NCBI GenBank assembly: GCA_018292915.2
Contig: JACVVK020000201.1
Coordinates: forward strand, 1,083,250 to 1,147,249
Origin: Batillaria attramentaria
Taxonomy: Eukaryota > Mollusca > Gastropoda > Batillariidae
Direction of reading: 5' to 3'
DNA: 64,000 nucleotides
The notes under the pieces were generated by a model that ran no database searches, was not told the origin of the DNA, and worked only from the letters and a program-made list of their open reading frames with translations. Position numbers and translations under genes: made by a program. This document shows, one piece after another, positions 36,376-48,289 of the stretch; the stretch's first letter is position 1; each line of letters starts with the position of its first letter.

Positions 36376-37238
36376 AAGATTTAGATATGCCATAACCGTA
36401 GAACATCGTTTTAACCTTCCGCAAGAACACATATCAAAGTTTAACACGCATGAGCAGAACATTCCAAAGGATTTGCCCAGCGGAATGGAGGAGCTGGGGA
36501 TACCATCGTCCTCTTTCCCCTCTCGCAAAATGCCTTCACTTAGTGCGTGCGTCCTTTGTTTCTCGCGTCCATCATTCCGGCTTTTCCGTTTCTGTCGCCT
36601 TCACTTCAGCAGTCCTGGCTTTCCTTGTCCCATTTTCGTTTTGTGAACAGACTCTTCCGTCATCGGCAGTCCAAACAATCACGAAAACTCGACACCTCCC
36701 CGAGCAGTTTAACTGGTGATTTAGCTGCCCGCACAACACGCTTCCTCCAAAGCAGAAGTGCATCTTCAGAAATTACAGCCTTATGGAGTAGAAAACTATT
36801 GTGCGAGCGGAAAACCGTGGCATTAGCAAAACAAAGACAATTTTCTGCACAATTTTCTCGTGAGTGGAAAGATGTGTTTCGAAAGAGCCACGTTCATGAG
36901 GACGGGGCCAGACCTAATTATCCGAAGCTCACGACAGCCCTGATAAATTGTGTTTTGAAAGGACAATGGTCGCTGGGGCCAGGCAGACGCTATATTGAGG
37001 CGGGCACCCTGACAATGACCTGCAAGGGAAGGAGGGGCGACACAAGAGGAGGAAGAGTTTGTTGGAAAGATGAGGGAAAAGGCTCGGGGCGAGTTTTTTG
37101 TAGGGGACACGCCTAATCAGGACGAGGCATGCCTCACAACACGACTGTCATTAACGAGCTATAGAACGATTTTTCCTCCTTCCTTGCACCCCCCCCCCCT
37201 CCCTCACCGCTCCTCCTCCCAACCCCAATCCCCTCTCC

Positions 37239-37245
37239 GCGCGCG

Positions 37246-37332
<87 letters not shown>
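37239..37332. repeat. (GC)n(AC)n microsatellite
   Basis: GCGCGCGCGT passing into 84 bp of AC. Confidence 0.97.
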
Positions 37333-37335
<3 letters not shown>

Positions 37336-38484
37336 TATCAGAGACGTGATATTCCCAATCCAAATCTCGACAGAGTTTGCCAAATCGTGCAGCTGACCCC
37401 CCAAAACACTGGTATTGTTGGCGGGAATTGAATCTTTCTAAATCTGTGTTTGCTGTGCGTACGTGCAAACATTTGAGCCGCGGAACAAGCAGATATTGAA
37501 TTCCCACTGGCAGAAGCTTGCTATGCGGAAGCAAACGTATGGCCGAAGCCAGCAAACAAGGCGGACTCGGCCATTGTGAAATTGGAAAATGTGGAGTTCC
37601 ATTCTTTCCAACCCCACTCTCCATTTCACCCCCTTACGTTTGAATGGAAACGGAAACGGTTCGATATTTCCGACAGCTAAGACCCCGCCTTTTAAATGTA
37701 TCGGGCCATTATGATCAATACCTGACCCCTCCGTTCCCCCACTCCCCCTCCCCGTCCCCTCAACAACCCGCTGCCCCCCGCAAAAAAAAAAAACCTGATA
37801 GACGGACCAAGTTGCTCTGCAAAGAAATTTGTAACAAATGGCGGGGAAAATCCCTCAACGGATTAATAATTATTTCTGTTCACTGTAATGCCGTTTCAAA
37901 CTGTATTTTCTGAGATAAATGTTTTGATGAGTTTTATATCGTTTTAAGCATCACAGGCCAGGAATTATGTGCTGCTGTATTATCTCCAAGATATTACGAT
38001 CATTCCAAACACATGCTTTTCTGCAAGGTTTTGGCCATGCCTCCGTATTTTACAGGCATTTTCATGTCGTATCTGCAGCAGTAATACGAAAAGCATGCTT
38101 CATGTTACAATTGAACAACAATTGAAGCGGGTCACGGTCACACTGATCTGCAGCTGGATCTGTTAGCAAGGAAAGCAAATCAGTCAAGTCAGACAGAATT
38201 CCCTACAGAATGGCTGCAGGCTGGGTGCTCCTAATGCAGGCGTGATCAAGAAATCGTTCGTTATGCAAAGGAAATCGTTAGAAATAGAAGGGGGGCATGT
38301 TTTGCATTTACAAGCAGAGCGGGTGAGCCGCTGTGTCTAGCCGCATCAGCAAGTTTTGCTTCGAAGCAGCTGAATATTCGAAGGATCTAAATCCTAATTT
38401 CATCGACTGATCTTTGGGATGACCTTTCACAGAGTGGGTGAATGGTTTGACGTGTAGTAATTGTCCTCCACAACGACTGACAAA

Positions 38485-38562
38485 GAGAGAAATGACAAAC
38501 AGGCTGGGATTTGAACCCTTGGCTTTGATTCCAAGACCAACTATCCCGACCAGCCATGTTCA
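38485..38562 (-). mobile_element. Possible tRNA-like relic (B box and decayed A box)
   Basis: On the minus strand GGCTGGTCGGGATAGTTGGT is followed by an arm-like TTGGAATCAAAGCCAAG and GGGTTCAAATCCCAGCC, a good B box with a paired T stem. No body of either SINE family follows. It may be an old tRNA-derived repeat or a tRNA pseudogene. Confidence 0.35.
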
Positions 38563-39615
38563 TAGAGGCGCGTTATCAATACAAAATGAATGTAACATGA
38601 AAGATGGCCTTTTACAACTTTTCTCAAGATCCTGCTAGGACTGAATGGAAGGATTGAAGAAGCTGGTTGGTTGCTTTCGATTTCTGTCCCACCACTTGAT
38701 TGACACCAAACAGGCAACGAGAAAAAAATCAACAAAATTGTTCTGGCTCCCAGTCGGGTGGAAGGAAGAAGAATGGACAAGGGGTAATTGTGCAGCACAA
38801 GGACATCATCCTCTGTCTGAATCACAAGAAGGCTGGGGACAGGTTGGAGTGCCCCTCCACAAAACAGCAACTCAGAAACTACAAGTGCTTCTGATCAAGG
38901 ACAAGATCACAGAGGACCCTCTCCCTCCTGGCACCACCTCTAGAAGCAGAGCGGAGGGATGATGCACCAGCAGAAGATGTCCCCTGACGCTGACAGACAG
39001 AGCTGTCCCCTTCAGTTCACGGTGCGTGTCTAAGTACCCCGCCTTCCCCCAGGGGGGCCAGACAACAAAAGCTTTCAGCCTCTCGTGGGAGGAACATGAA
39101 AGCTGGATCCCCGCTTTCATGGTGGACAATGCAGTTATGAGTCGGATATTCAATAAGCGGGACGGTGGGCGAGCGAAGGGATTAGAGGGCAGTCTGCGGT
39201 CAACTGGGGTCCCTTCAGCGATCGGTCTGGATACAACTCACTCTCTTTCACTCTCTCACTAATATCCTGCTCTCTCTCCAGCTACTCATGCGTGGAGCTG
39301 CTTGGGGCTCATCTTTTGTGAATGACTAACGCGTGTTTTCTGTCAGACCAAATCCGGCTGAGCATGTCACAATGGAGTCTGAGCGTTATGAATTGGTTGT
39401 GTGCGGGGAGGACAACGAGCGCACTGTAGTGTAGTGTGGTGCAGTGTGCGCGCGCTCTTTGTAATGACTTTTAGATAGCCAGTGTAAACTAGCGTTGTGC
39501 CGCTGCACCTCTGAGAGATGCCGGGTTGGAAATGGATTAGTCATATCAGGCGAAAGACATCAAATGCCATATTTATCAGTCCATGTAGTGATGCATTCGT
39601 TTCTCACGTTGGTGA

Positions 39616-39786
39616 GGGGAGCCGGGGTGGCCGAATGGTAGAGCGTTGGACTTCTAATGCTCGGGTCGTGAGTTCGATTCCCGGCTGGGGCCAAATATTT
39701 GTGCTGGCTTTTTCATCGTTGCCCGTCTTTGATATCACCCGTATGTGGTGGAAAAGAACGTTAAACTCCCGAACACCTACCCACCC
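39616..39786 (+). mobile_element. tRNA-Arg-derived SINE, best preserved copy, 14-bp TSD
   Basis: The reference copy for the family. Head 39616-39691 has an A box (GTGGCCGAATGG), an anticodon-arm region GCGTTGGACTTCTAATGC matching tRNA-Arg(TCT), and B box GAGTTCGATTCCC. The body runs through GTGCTGGCTTTTTCATCG and TCTTTGATATCACCCGTATG, and the tail is ACGTTAAACTCCCGAACACC. Perfect direct repeats TCTCACGTTGGTGA at 39602-39615 and 39787-39800 delimit it. Confidence 0.95.
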
Positions 39787-39887
39787 TCTCACGTTGGTGA
39801 ACAGAATTAAGACTGCAGAGACTGAACAAAAATCCAGCGACAGCCGGTTCAGCGAATGGACAGGAGAGGATAAGGAGGGGGAAAGGG

Positions 39888-39890
<3 letters not shown>

Positions 39891-39943
<53 letters not shown>
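39891..39943. repeat. (TG)n microsatellite
   Basis: Uninterrupted, followed by poly-G and a headless SINE. Confidence 0.97.
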
Positions 39944-39945
<2 letters not shown>

Positions 39946-39960
39946 GGGGGGGGGGGCGGC

Positions 39961-40069
39961 GGTTGGAAGTTTAACGTGTTTTTTTGTTTGTTTGTTTTTC
40001 TACCGAGTATGGATGATATCAAAGGCGGGGCACCGGGAAAAAGACCAGTACCAATATTTGTCCCCAGCC

Positions 40070-40074
<5 letters not shown>
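39961..40074 (-). mobile_element. SINE, headless, between two (GT)n tracts
   Basis: The tail and body on the minus strand are diverged and have an internal (GTTT)n expansion near 39985. The copy stops at CCTGGCTGGGGACA, where the tRNA head should start, and a (GT)n tract begins exactly there (40075). Confidence 0.78.

Positions 40075-40130
<56 letters not shown>
40075..40130. repeat. (GT)n microsatellite 97 bp beyond the exon B donor
   Basis: Uninterrupted. Transcribed as (CA)n downstream of the exon B 5' splice site. Confidence 0.97.
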
Positions 40131-40133
<3 letters not shown>

Positions 40134-40226
40134 GGGAGGAGAAGAGCTCCCCACCTGTGAACAAAGGATCCCCAACCGCGCACCGTATTACTATACACAC
40201 ACCGTAGTAAGAAAGAGGTGACTGAC

Positions 40227-40460
40227 CTGCAAGAAGGAAGAGTGGTCCGTTTCCTTCAGAACCTCGATGCAGAACTGCAGCAGTCCGGTAGTGCGGTGTA
40301 ACAGAGCTGTGCAGTCCGACACCTGCTCCTTCAGCGTTGAGATCTTCACGTCCCTCTCCTCGTGCACGCTCGTCAGCAGTTCCTCTTTCCGTCGTTTGAT
40401 CACCTCCATCAGGGCATCGCATTGGGCGATCACGGTCTTCTCAAACTCGGCACAGTTACC
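40227..40460 (-). CDS. TRIM9: TRIM9/TRIM67-like internal exon B (coiled coil to COS box)
   Basis: This exon has exactly 78 codons, beginning GNCAEFEKTVIAQCDAL and ending ETDHSSFLQ. The acceptor is TTCTGCTGCAG and the donor is CAG|GTCAGT, both in phase 0. Diagnostic TRIM9/67 features are the EFE..V.AQCDAL motif, a basic IKRRKEELL stretch, the paired DCT...TTGL.Q.C segment and the EVLKE.D..SFLQ end. These form the last coiled-coil helix and the first half of the COS box, which in C-I TRIM proteins mediates microtubule association. This is the most strongly recognisable exon in the window. A (GT)n tract at 40075-40130 lies about 97 bp beyond the donor and would be transcribed as (CA)n, a possible hnRNP L-type splicing element (inference). 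Confidence 0.95.
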
Positions 40461-40654
40461 CTGCAGCAGAACAAGCAAGTGTGTTAGTTACAGTTACAGT
40501 GAGTTATAGCTATGCAGTCACGCAGTATTCGTATACATCGAATCAAAACGTCGCCCTCTGCTAATGGCTCTGTGTGGACTGGACCTGTAAGTAGCTTGTC
40601 CGACACCGTCAAGGAAAAATCTGAAGTGGTCAGCCTGGCGGTCTGTCTGAACTA

Positions 40655-40722
40655 TTTCGTTGCCCCGTCTTTGATATCACCCGCACGTCGTGGTAAAGGA
40701 CGTTAAACTCCCAAACATCCAC
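40655..40722 (+). mobile_element. SINE 3' fragment
   Basis: Final body and tail only: GTTGCCCCGTCTTTGATATC to GGACGTTAAACTCCCAAACA. No head is present, and the sequence to its left is unrelated. Confidence 0.8.
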
Positions 40723-41577
40723 CCCACACCCACTCCCACCCACCCACCTTGCCTGAACTGAACAGTGAAAAGCTGGAGAGCTTGTGGGATAACCCTCCCC
40801 CCTCCCTCCTTTACAAAAAAAAAAAAAAGAAGAAAAAGGCCCTCTACAGAAGCGATTTGTGTAAACTGTTTTGGTGGAACTTCTTTGTAAGACAAATGCT
40901 GTGCTGACGGAAAAATAACTACGCCTCTGGTGCCAGGTATTTTTCCGGTGTTCCAGATGAAAAATAATATTGATTTGAAAATGAAAAAATAATCTCGTAA
41001 AATTCACGACTCCTGTAAGGCTGTCTGAACGGCATAACGCACACGAAGACCATGCAACAGAAAAGCATGCAACTCTTCTTAGCGGAAACCAGACCTCCAC
41101 TTAATTCCATGTTATTACCTCCTCCTGAAATTACGTCCCTTTGAAGCGCGAAGTCCCCCATGCACCTTCGCCGTGCACAGCGTCAATTTTGATTAAAATT
41201 CCTTTCACAGCCGTGCTTTGATTTTTAACCTGGGGCGACTCATAGCAGGTAAAAAAAATCTTCCGAAATATGACAGGGTGATAACATCAAGATGTTGTTG
41301 CTGCTTCTGATTATCGTCTAATCGTGACGGTTTGCATTGTCTGCAGACTGGATTGCTGTCCGCCATTTACATGCAGTATGCATTTTTGTGGTCATGCAAC
41401 GTTGTGAGAAGCTAAGCTCTTCATTTGGGTTTGTTGTGAAGTGAACTTCAGCTCGATGAAATGAATGCTATGTGCTCATAATAAACTTCAGGTTGAGGCC
41501 AGCAAAAAGTGCATGGCGTTCACAGTCTGTCAAATGTTAGTCAAGCTTTCTACAGAGTGGACTGAGCAGAGGGAGGC

Positions 41578-41578
<1 letters not shown>

Positions 41579-41610
<32 letters not shown>

Positions 41611-41639
41611 GTGTGTGCGTGCGTGCGTGCGTGCGTGCA
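41579..41639. repeat. (GT)n(GTGC)n microsatellite
   Basis: GT units passing into GTGC units. Confidence 0.95.
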
Positions 41640-42689
41640 CGCGGGCGTTGGCGGGATATCAAGGGACTCGATATCGGAACGTTCGAGGCCAGTTCGAATC
41701 CTGACAGGGTTTAAAATTTGCACAAACTCTTTTCTTAACCCTATGTAGAAAAAGTCGCGAAACAACAGCACACTCACACCCACCCATGTCTTTCATCACC
41801 AACATGTGGTTCCAATTCAAAAAAAGGTGTCGCTTAGATAAACAGTTAAGTTCCGTTTCCCCTCGACCGTTCAAACAAACCACACGGAGGTTAATTGAAA
41901 TTTACAGGAAACGCGACAAAATCGTCCGGTTTCTGTCTGCTCCTGCAATCTGTCGGGACGTGGAATCATGAAATATTGAAACTAACGAAACGTCTGACGG
42001 TTCCCTCCAGTGGCATTAGCATTATCATGACATTCTGAAGCCCGTCTCCCTCCCCACGGCATCAGTCTGCCATATCATACACAAAGCCTTCGGGAGATCT
42101 GGCTGGAGAGGTTTTGTATGTTTTCCTAACCTTCTGACATTTCATATCCCGAGCCAACAGTGGTCAGAGATAATAAACACAGAGCATCTATGTGTGCATT
42201 CTTTATCATTCCCTTGCATGTACAATCTGTGACGTCATCACGGGACCCTAATGGAGGACCGAAGATCCTTTCTTGTGTCAGTTTTTGCCCCCTTTCGAGA
42301 AACATCGTTTTTTATCTGAAATTTCCTGATAGTACTTCCCTAGAACCTAACACTGATTGAGGTGATACATGGGCCCAAAGTGGAACGTTTAGACGGCTTC
42401 TGCCTCTGCCAAACCAAATTACAAAATCGTACCTTCTGAATAGGTACAGTCCAGACACCATGTCTTGTTGTCGGGCGTATAAGAACAGTGTAAATTTTGA
42501 AAGACAGTCGAACGGAAAACTCAACGATGTCTACAAAAGTTGGACACCGACATTGGCACCAAGCTCTGGGGACCTGCCAAGAACTCAAACGGACGCCGGA
42601 CTTCCTGGTAATAGGACGTCCAAACATCGAACGTAGAAGAAGAAGCTGATGATGTTGAAGAAGACGAAAAAAGAAGAAGAAGAAGAAAG

Positions 42690-42808
42690 GGGTGGGTGGG
42701 TGTTCGGGAGTTTAACGTCTTTTCCCCACCCCGTGTAGGTGATATCAAAGACGAAGCAACGACAAAGAGGCTAGCACAAATATTTGGTCCCAGCCGGGAT
42801 TCTAACTC
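42690..42808 (-). mobile_element. SINE, 5'-truncated
   Basis: The tail, body and part of the B-box region are on the minus strand. The copy ends after the AATCCCGGCTGG region and is replaced by (GAA)n. The same (GAA)n-type tract (AGAAGAAGAAGAAG) also lies on the tail side, so it may sit inside or have expanded from a GAA-rich target. Confidence 0.75.
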
Positions 42809-44172
42809 GAAGAAGAAGAAGAATCTGGAGTTTTACTAATTTGTTAATTGGTCAGTTGGCTGTTTGATCGGATGGTTTGATTGTTTCGGGGGACTGGACA
42901 CTAGTTTGTTTTACACTTAAGGGTAACACATTGTGACACGGCAACGAACCATAATCCATGACCAAGTTTTGCCTTTCAGCACGGAAATGAGTTCACGAAT
43001 CGAGCACTCGGGTCCAATGATCTACCACCTCGAGTGTTCCGGCTGCCCGAAATCCCATAAAGTTCTCTTGCTCGTGCAAATGAAAAAGTTCACAAAAGCT
43101 ACATCAAATGATTCTACATGCATATTTCTGGTCCAATCAGCAGTTGTGTTTCTGCTACAAGCCAAGAACCGACACACTACAAAAAAAAGAAACCCCAACA
43201 ATGAAAGAACTCTCTTTACCTGAACGTGAACTTTCGCGAAAGGACAAAGGAATACGCACGTAACGAGGTACAAAAACAGGGAACTATGTTAACGAACATG
43301 CAAGCCGTATTTGCTGTCTTTTCTCCTGTGTTCCTTCTGTTTTCTTTGCTTCAAATGTCGTTCTTGGAGAAGCCAGCACGCGAAAACACTGATGCTCGCA
43401 GACGATAGGCTAAAAACCCAACAATGGAAGAGCAAGGGGGCAAAAACGTGGGGAAAACATTTCTAGCCAATTAAGAACCTTTAATGCTGGCGCGCAAAAC
43501 GTTCATTACAATGAAAATTTAATTCATACTCGGTGCTTATCGAAACACGCACAATGAATTCATCACAACACAGGGCACCAAGGGTCGGCCCAAAATCCCC
43601 TTCCTCATGTCCTCCCGGATATCTCCATCTGCATTGCAGCGAGAAATTGACAAGCACAATCCTGCTCTCCCCCTGAACAATGGAGGGGCTGCACACAACA
43701 AGATTTCATCCACCGTGAAAAAATGCGTCCTGCTGAGGGGAAAAAATCCCAGCTTAATTGTGGAGAAGGATTGAGATGCGAGCTGCCGCAGCTGTTCCCG
43801 TCCTTTGTCACCAAGATGCGAGAATGTCCGAGCGAGTGTGTGAGGCTGCATCAACTGTGCAGAATTTTCCTTCTTCTTCTTTTTATCCTTGGCTTTTCTT
43901 CGGTAACGTGATGCAATACTGCATGCCGACAGCTGCTTCTGAAGTTCTGTCTGAGTGTGTGGGCTTCTGCAATATTACTACATGTATTAGCCGTCGAGAC
44001 AGGATCGGAAAGAAGTAATTCATGCAGCTTCTGGGGAGGTCAGCTCAGTGCTTCACGACCGGTAGTAATAATGCTTCGAGATCATAAACACAATGACACA
44101 ACAACGAAAGAAATCCCAAACACGTGCTGTTCTCGTTTTTTATCGATCAAGGCATCGTTAACTTTAGCTTCA

Positions 44173-44513
44173 CGGGATGTAACCAAAATGGCCGCGAGTG
44201 TTGCCCATGCTACTCGGCTTCAAAAGTGGCATCGTTTGGACCGAGTGTATCCAAACAGCAGCACCGAGTTTCCATTTTCAGATTTGAGTAGCATAAAGTG
44301 TTTCCAACGGACTTTGGTCTGTCGGCATGAGACTGAGAAACAGGGGGCAGTTTATCAACCATGCAACACCTACCTTGACTAAGGCTATGCTGGGATGCAA
44401 AGACGCCGTATGCACGCTCATATGTCAAACATACTGATTCATAGCAATCATCGTCGAAGCTTTTAAAACAGAGTAGCATCGGAAACACTCGCAACCATTT
44501 TGATAACACCCCC
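44173..44513. mobile_element. MITE family 1, copy 1 (about 340 bp)
   Basis: The left end (GGGATGTAACCAAAATGG... GCGAGTGTT...CATGCTACTC) and the reverse complement of the right end (GGGGTGTTATCAAAATGG... GCGAGTGTT...GATGCTACTC) match over about 45 bp, so they are terminal inverted repeats. The interior has an AAGCTTTTAAAA block and no coding capacity. It shares its whole length with the copy at 63365-63716. Target duplication is unclear. Confidence 0.72.
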
Positions 44514-45750
44514 GTCGTGATACAATTCAAGTTCACGTTGACACAGCAAAGGACGAAACTGAAAACACGTGCTGTTCCAATCAGCCAAGCGGCTTCAGCC
44601 GGCTCACATCCGACCCTCAGCCCTAACTTTCAGTTCACGCGCAACGGACATTAGCCCTTTACCGTCTAGACCACTCACGTGCAATGAATGAAACAGCTCA
44701 GTCGCTGGCTGGACGTTAATCCGTAGCAATCAAACAACCCTATAAGCGCGGTCTAGCCACTTACAGCCAGAGACCGGTAAAGATTTTTGGGTGGTCTCTT
44801 TTCCACCTGACCTCATAACCCGCAAGCGTATCCCCTGCGTCACATCACTGACCGGCCATTCAGCGCGGCTAAAGAGATAATGGAGAACAAATCCCCTCCA
44901 TAAGCCGCCCCATTTGTGTACGTATGCTCACAAGGAAAGCGTGCAAATGATGTGCATTAAGCGGCACGTGCGGGGAGAGAGAGAGAGAGAGTTCAGCTCC
45001 ACAGAGACACAGAGAGTTCAGCTCCACAGATGACACACAATTTGGCTGGGGGATGGCATCTCTCTCCCCCACCCCCCCCACCCCCTTCCCCGTTTTCTAC
45101 AGTACATTTTCCATTACAATTAATCGCCTCGACAGAAGAGTTACGTCCCCTGCGGCGCGCGGTTCTGTCCCCTGACTAATGAACATGACATCGGTGTCAG
45201 TCCGTCCCTCTCTAGAGCCACCAGCTGGTTCTCGGCAGAAACTCTTACACTGTCCCGAGCGAGAGCTCAGCAAAACAGTCGCTCTTTGATGCTCGATTAG
45301 ATTATTGGAAAGGGTGTAGAGGGCACAGTCCTGGTTTTACGAATCTGATTGAAATTTTCTAGTCGTTCGGGCGGTTTTTGACAAGGCGGTTTCCTCTATC
45401 TAATTACGGTAAAAAGAAAGTCACGGGACCAATCGCGCAACCGCACTGCTCGATCGCCAGTTTGACTGACAGCTTAACAAGGGGAAAATGAGGCCAGCTG
45501 TCCAGAACAAAAGCCAACTTTAGTACTGTTTCATTCGCAAAAATCGAAGAATTAACCGCGAGTCATTTCAGATAGTTGTCGCCAGCGCTCTGAACTCATT
45601 AAAAATTTGGCAGCCAGACAGCAGTGTGATTCTTAACTTTAATTTTGATAATTTTGTTTGAATCTCCCTTCAGGGATGTCATGCTGTCTTGAGAATTGAC
45701 TCCACGGTACAAAATGTTGTGGACGGAGGATTGAGATGAATAGAGTCAAC

Positions 45751-46020
45751 CGCGTGTCAAAGGTGACGTAAACTTCACTACGTTACGCGTCATTTTAGTC
45801 ACACGCTATTCTTCATACACACGCGTCAATAATGACATTAACTTCATGATGTCATTTAACGTCGCATTAAACAGTGTTTTTCGTATGCACGACGCGTCAA
45901 TAGCGACGTAAACTACATGATGGTACGCGTCAATTTACGCCGAACGCTGTTTTCGTGTGGACTCGTCAATAGTGACGCAAGCTTCACGGTGTCATGTGAC
46001 GCGTCAATTTACGTGAAAGG
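45751..46020. repeat. 70-bp tandem repeat rich in TGACG/GCGTCA, four copies
   Basis: Units start near 45751, 45822, 45893 and 45962 with CGCGTCAATAGTGACGYAA, then TTCAYGATGTCA and ACGCGTCAATTTACG. Each carries several TGACG half sites in both orientations. Confidence 0.85.
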
Positions 46021-46577
46021 TTCCTTTTTCCTATACGCCTCAAGCTTCTATATTCTCCGGGAAACATCAATGTCCTTTGTTAGGGCATGGGACCGAAAAT
46101 CAGCAGAGCATGACTCATAACAATTATACTCACCACATGGTAATTACAGAAAAAATCTATATCAAACTTTCCTTTCTTTAAATGTCAGAGGCAATCATGC
46201 ATCTAATGCAATCATATAGAGCTCGCGTTCATAAGGGTAACACCCAGGGAAATAAAAGCGGATGGGGAAAGTGGAGGTAAATCTTCTTGGAAGGATTTCC
46301 TTTTTTTCCAACCGTTATTCTTAGATCTCATTCTCATGACACTTTCGTTGGGTTTTAAAAAAATCACTTAGCCTGACACGTAACGGGAAATTTAAAAAAA
46401 ATAGTAAAACACAAAAAGCGTTCTCACCCTGACCTGAAAGAGGGTGAAAAACAGGTCCATTCAGAATGCTGAGACGTAGTGTGGACGTAGAAATGTTTTG
46501 ACGCTAACGAGGTTTGTAATGGATGGTGCTAAGGAACAAACATTCTTGGGGTCTAAAAAATACCTCGGGAATTAACG

Positions 46578-46685
46578 AGAGAGAGAGAGAGAAGGGGGGG
46601 GGGGGGAGAGAGAGAGAGAGAAGGGGGGGGGGGGGAGAGAGAGAGAGAGAGAAGGGGGGGGGGGGAGAGAGAGAGAGAGAGAGAA
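46578..46685. repeat. Higher-order (GA)n(G)n repeat
   Basis: Three near-identical blocks of about 35 bp, each (GA)6-8 then A and G11-12. This shows duplication of a compound microsatellite as a unit. Confidence 0.88.
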
Positions 46686-47351
46686 GAGATGCTTTTAGTT
46701 TTATGCATTCCCATGGCAATAGAGGATCAAAGTTTTCCTCTTGCCATCTGAGGTTAAATCCAACCTTTCTCTTACCCCTAGCAAAGTTCTGCTGCTTGAT
46801 GGCGCCTTCGCACGAAATGTTCAGCTGTGCTTAGGAAATAATTCGTAGGAGAAGGACAGAGAGACAATCAAGAACACAGACAGGCAGACAACCCGGCAGA
46901 CAACCCGGCAGAGTCCAAATACCTCTACTATACGGAGGCACTGTGTGGGTGGAGGGGGAGGGGGGGGGAGAAGGGAGGGGAAGGTGGGCTTTTTAAAAAA
47001 GAAATGGGACACTGCACGACGCTGTTTTTAATAAAATCGGAATTCTCGCATTTACTGAGCGCTCTTTACACCCGCGGAGACTGCGTGCAGCTGCTGCCGT
47101 TCAATGAGGAACCGCGCCACACAGCAAGAGAAGGTCTGGGGCAACTAGAGCTAGCCCGAGCTAATTTTTCACAAAGCGTGCCGACATTTTTGTCAACAGA
47201 CAAGACAGGCGCAAGAACGCCGAAGAAAAGAGAGCGAACACAAAGAACAACATCGAACCCAGACCCGAACCATGACGAAGAAATTTCTCCCTCAGTTTTA
47301 GTCTGCAGCATCTTGGCAAGGCCGTTTCAATCAATGGTAATAATTATTGCA

Positions 47352-47353
<2 letters not shown>

Positions 47354-47422
<69 letters not shown>
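47354..47422. repeat. (TG)n microsatellite
   Basis: 69 bp uninterrupted. Confidence 0.97.
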
Positions 47423-47424
<2 letters not shown>

Positions 47425-47730
47425 TTTTGCCGAGGAATTGCATAGGGGCATTGCGACAATTCTAGCGATCCCCGTCTGTCTGTGTGTTTGTTCCAGGTCA
47501 TTCGAGCCTTTAATCTTTGCCTGGATAAAAACTGGTTCGGTGTGATGGCGTAACCGCAGCCTTCAGCAACCTTGTATGAAATTGTAGTCTGCGGTTAAAA
47601 AAAATGATACGGTCAGAAGCAACCTGGTATCATTACTGATCAGGGGCCGTGGTCACGACGCGTTCGTAACTTTTCCGCCACCGATGTACGCACGCGAGGG
47701 TCCGTAACTTACGATTCGTGATAAAATTGG

Positions 47731-48006
47731 GTGGTCATGACGTTTGCGCAGAGTTACGGCCGCTCGGAAACCCTTGCGTATTGTACACCACCTAGGAGGG
47801 TGTCGGAAAGGTGCCGTAGCCTTTGCGTAAATCTGAAAAATGGCGGCCCGCTTGATTTACCTGAACTGCAAATGAGAAGAGCATTGCGACGGGAAAGGGT
47901 GTTCCGCAATCGTACTAACCCTTTTGACTTGTACGACGATGTGGACATGCTTCAAAGGTTTAGATTTAGGAGGAGAGACCTGCAGGAATTGTGCGATCTT
48001 CTGTAG
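47731..48006 (+). pseudogene. Truncated HARBI1-like nuclease N-terminus
   Basis: The frame of 91 residues is closed by a TAG. Its second half reads RRALRRERVFRNRTNPFDLY, then DDVDMLQRFRFRRRDLQELC. This is the N-terminal helical segment that precedes the catalytic DDE domain in Harbinger transposase-derived nucleases (the pattern RER.FR.R.NP.D..D/E....RFRF....L..LC). The DDE domain is absent. Residues 1-45 are not recognisable and may be read-through of the element's left end. It sits inside terminal inverted repeats, so it is a transposon relic and not a host gene. Confidence 0.7.
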
Positions 48007-48289
48007 GACGACTTGAGTGTAGAGGGGGCGCGTTCAGTTCACTACGCACCCTGCAATGCAAAGGCCTGTGTGGCCAGCCGTACACACATCGTGGGTTTAT
48101 TTGTTTCCTTTTTTGTGGGTTAACATTTGTTGTGTGTGTTTCGGACTAGTTCAGTGCTGAACGCACTCGGTCAGTCCTCACTGATCAGCCACCACCGTTT
48201 TGATCGTATCAGTGCCTGTCAATGCAGGTCTCATTCATTGTGTTGTGGACCCGAAATGTGCGGGTTCCGAATTCAGAGTTTTGCCGCTG

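Larger units (their letters stand above)
27320..40226. other. Intron between exons B and C, 12.9 kb
   Basis: This is bounded by exon C (acceptor) and exon B (donor). It contains G/T-rich sequence next to exon C, AC/GT tracts, a SINE-2 insertion at 34.5-34.9 kb, a 30-bp minisatellite at 36.0-36.4 kb and a full SINE at 39.6 kb. Positions about 29420-32400, 32450-34180, 36380-37240 and 37340-39600 show nothing recognisable except a weak tRNA-like relic near 38490. Confidence 0.85.

Noticed and set aside
39616..39691. Functional tRNA-Arg genes at the SINE heads
   Set aside because: The heads are fused to a conserved body and tail, are flanked by target duplications, recur about 15 times and lack proper acceptor-stem pairing. 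They are SINE promoters.
39518..40207. 229-residue open frame on the + strand
   Set aside because: It consists of a SINE read as protein, two (GT)n tracts and a second SINE.
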